A program made the translations under genes and the position numbers. Below are positions 33,994 through 35,125 of a stretch of DNA of 35,125 nucleotides, in pieces (within the stretch, counting starts at the first letter, position 1; the number at the start of each line of letters is the position of its first letter). The notes under the pieces were generated by a model. That model had not been told where the DNA came from and ran no database searches. It worked only from the letters and a program-made list of their open reading frames with translations. The DNA lies in the NCBI RefSeq assembly GCF_014698475.1, contig NZ_JACJTB010000060.1, forward strand, positions 1 to 35,125. Reading direction: 5' to 3'. The DNA is from Nostoc spongiaeforme FACHB-130. Lineage in GTDB: Bacteria; Cyanobacteriota; Cyanobacteriia; Cyanobacteriales; Nostocaceae.

Positions 33994-34845
33994 TTAAGAT
34001 TTAGAATTATGTCCGTTGTGACTGAAGGGAATTTTTTTGAGGATGTGGGGTAAATTGTCTTGCATTTGATGGCGTAACGAAGTACCTGCATTAGCAATCA
34101 AAATGCGATCGTTTTGATGAAATACCACCATTTCTGCACCAAAGGTCTGCTTTAAAATTGCAGGTGTAAACACATCACTGGGTTCACCTTGGGCAATAAC
34201 GCTGTGATTAAAACACACTACCCAAGGTAAATGAGTTGCTACCGAATTTAGATCATGGGTAGAAAGTAGAATTGTTAACCCTTGTTGATTTAGTTCCGCC
34301 AACAAATGTAATAATTCATGCTGCACTCGTAAATCAGAACTGCTGGTTGGTTCATCTAACAGGACAATTTCTGGTTCACCAACTAGCGCCCTAGCAATAA
34401 ATACTCGTTGCTGTTGTCCACCAGATAACTCACCAATGGGACGATTAGCAATGTGCGCTACTCCTACCCGTTCTAATAAAGCTTTCGCCGCAATGCGATC
34501 GCGGTATGATGACCAAGGTAAAAATTGCTGTCTGCGATAACGCCCCATCATCACTACTTCTAGTGCAGTTACCGGAAAATTCCAATCTACTGTTTCTACT
34601 TGCGGTACATAACCCACTTTTGGCGGCGCAGTTCCCGGTTTTAAACGTTTTCCACGAAACCAAATTTCCCCCGCCCAAGGTTTAACTAACCCTAATATGG
34701 CTTTAATTAGAGTAGTTTTCCCGCTACCAGAAGGCCCCACTAAACCAGAAAGTTGTCCAGGATATAAGCACAAATTGACATTCGTCAATACTGGTTGAGT
34801 TTGGAAACCACAGGTAAGATTTCTAATTTCTAATATTGTTTCCAT
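33994..34845 (-). CDS. Zinc/manganese-type ABC transporter ATPase
   Basis: A 283-residue ATP-binding subunit. Walker A is GPSGSGKTT (37-45), the signature LSGGQ (140-144) with QRVFIARAL, Walker B IVLLDE (160-165), and the switch His is H197 in LLSTHDLNS. The Q loop is in VPQVETVDWNFPVT, a pattern typical of Zn/Mn ABC-3 systems. The true start is the ATG at 34845 (METILEIRNL); the open frame continues upstream to 35055 only through the nonamer array as Pro/Thr repeats. It precedes the permease gene on the same strand. The substrate-binding protein gene is not in the window, but could lie beyond its right end. No Shine-Dalgarno is evident. Confidence 0.93.
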   Translation of the reverse strand: METILEIRNLTCGFQTQPVLTNVNLCLYPGQLSGLVGPSGSGKTTLIKAILGLVKPWAGEIWFRGKRLKPGTAPPKVGYVPQVETVDWNFPVTALEVVMMGRYRRQQFLPWSSYRDRIAAKALLERVGVAHIANRPIGELSGGQQQRVFIARALVGEPEIVLLDEPTSSSDLRVQHELLHLLAELNQQGLTILLSTHDLNSVATHLPWVVCFNHSVIAQGEPSDVFTPAILKQTFGAEMVVFHQNDRILIANAGTSLRHQMQDNLPHILKKIPFSHNGHNSKS

Positions 34846-34851
34846 GCAAAT

Positions 34852-35010
34852 GAAGTATGAAGTGTGAAGTATGAAGTGTGAAGTGGGAGGTGTGGGAAGT
34901 GTGGGAGGTGTGGGAAGTGTGGGAGGTGTGGGAAGTGTGGGAGGTGTGGGAGGTGTGGGAGGTGTGGGAGGTGTGGGAGGTGTGGGAGGTGGGGGGGGGG
35001 TGGGAGGTGT
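34852..35010. repeat. Heptamer and nonamer arrays upstream of the ABC ATPase gene
   Basis: Five heptamers GAAGTAT/GAAGTGT (34852-34886) pass directly into 9-bp units. Eleven copies of GGGAGGTGT or GGGAAGTGT run from 34885 to 34983, followed by three altered copies that include a run of ten G at 34991-35000. Seen from the minus strand the array is C-rich (ACACCTCCC), as in the hox spacers, but it lacks the hairpin core. It begins six bases upstream of the ATPase start codon, so it occupies the leader or promoter region of that gene. Confidence 0.92.
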
Positions 35011-35125
35011 GGCTGACAGGTGTAGGTTTTTTACAATTAGGAGGAATTGAAGCAAAAGAAATCGTCAACAGGAGTAGGAGGAAAAGTACTCCAACGCGGA
35101 AGACGAAGAGGAAGATGGTTGAGTA
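35011..35125. other. Right edge; possible partial ORF on the minus strand
   Basis: The plus strand here is purine-rich (AGGAGTAGGAGGAAAAG). One minus-strand frame is open from the window end to 34823 and reads FLFVFRVGVLFLLLLLTISF, a signal-peptide-like stretch, then NCKKPTPVSHTSH and Ser-His-Thr repeats from the nonamer array. Its start would lie outside the window. It may be a chance frame; I give it little weight. Confidence 0.2.

Noticed and set aside
34846-35055. 70-residue Pro/Thr-rich extension of the ABC ATPase
   Set aside because: It is a reading of the nonamer array. The ATPase fold begins at METILEIRN and such extensions are not found in the family.

Overview
The window reads as chromosomal DNA of a filamentous, probably heterocyst-forming cyanobacterium (Nostoc/Anabaena/Calothrix group). 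The grounds are the many HIP1 octamers (GCGATCGC), the short tandem heptamer and nonamer repeats in intergenic DNA, a bidirectional NAD-linked hydrogenase (hox) cluster, a phytochrome with an Rcp-type response regulator, and a Ser/Thr-His dual kinase of the kind known from Anabaena. The genus is inferred; no rRNA or other marker gene is present.

Left part (1-6425): a 1612-residue hybrid sensor kinase on the minus strand, a long gene-free stretch, and a universal stress protein. Hydrogenase region (6656-13457, all plus strand): hoxE, hoxF, hoxU, a DUF3122-like membrane-anchored protein, hoxY, a CBS-CP12 fusion, and hoxH. HoxE/F/U would form the NADH-oxidising diaphorase and HoxY/H the NiFe hydrogenase; CBS-CP12 is a candidate adenylate/redox sensor carried in the same transcription unit. 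Most spacers of this cluster are filled with repeats. Four of them carry the same hairpin (8-bp stem, 9-nt loop) flanked by G-rich and C-rich nonamer arrays that can pair with each other. This is the most unusual structure in the window.

Middle (13.5-25.2 kb): a peroxiredoxin-like protein convergent with hoxH; a two-TM coiled-coil protein; a divergent set of amidohydrolase, isochorismatase-like hydrolase and cupin that looks like a small catabolic module for a nitrogen compound; a signalling group on the minus strand (phytochrome, Rcp-type regulator, REC-GAF-histidine kinase); a small secreted Cys-rich protein; a 2-oxoglutarate/Fe(II) oxygenase; and a decayed AbiEii-like nucleotidyltransferase fragment that no ORF prediction would show.

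Right part (25.2-35.1 kb): an 1804-residue Ser/Thr kinase-AAA-GAF-histidine kinase; an HxlR-type regulator divergent from two SDR genes, the second lacking the catalytic Tyr/Lys; a six-copy 21-bp repeat ending in a perfect palindrome; and the permease and ATPase of a Zn/Mn-type ABC transporter. A large nonamer array lies directly in front of the ATPase gene and the window ends just beyond it.

All family assignments are from reading motifs by eye; no database search was run.
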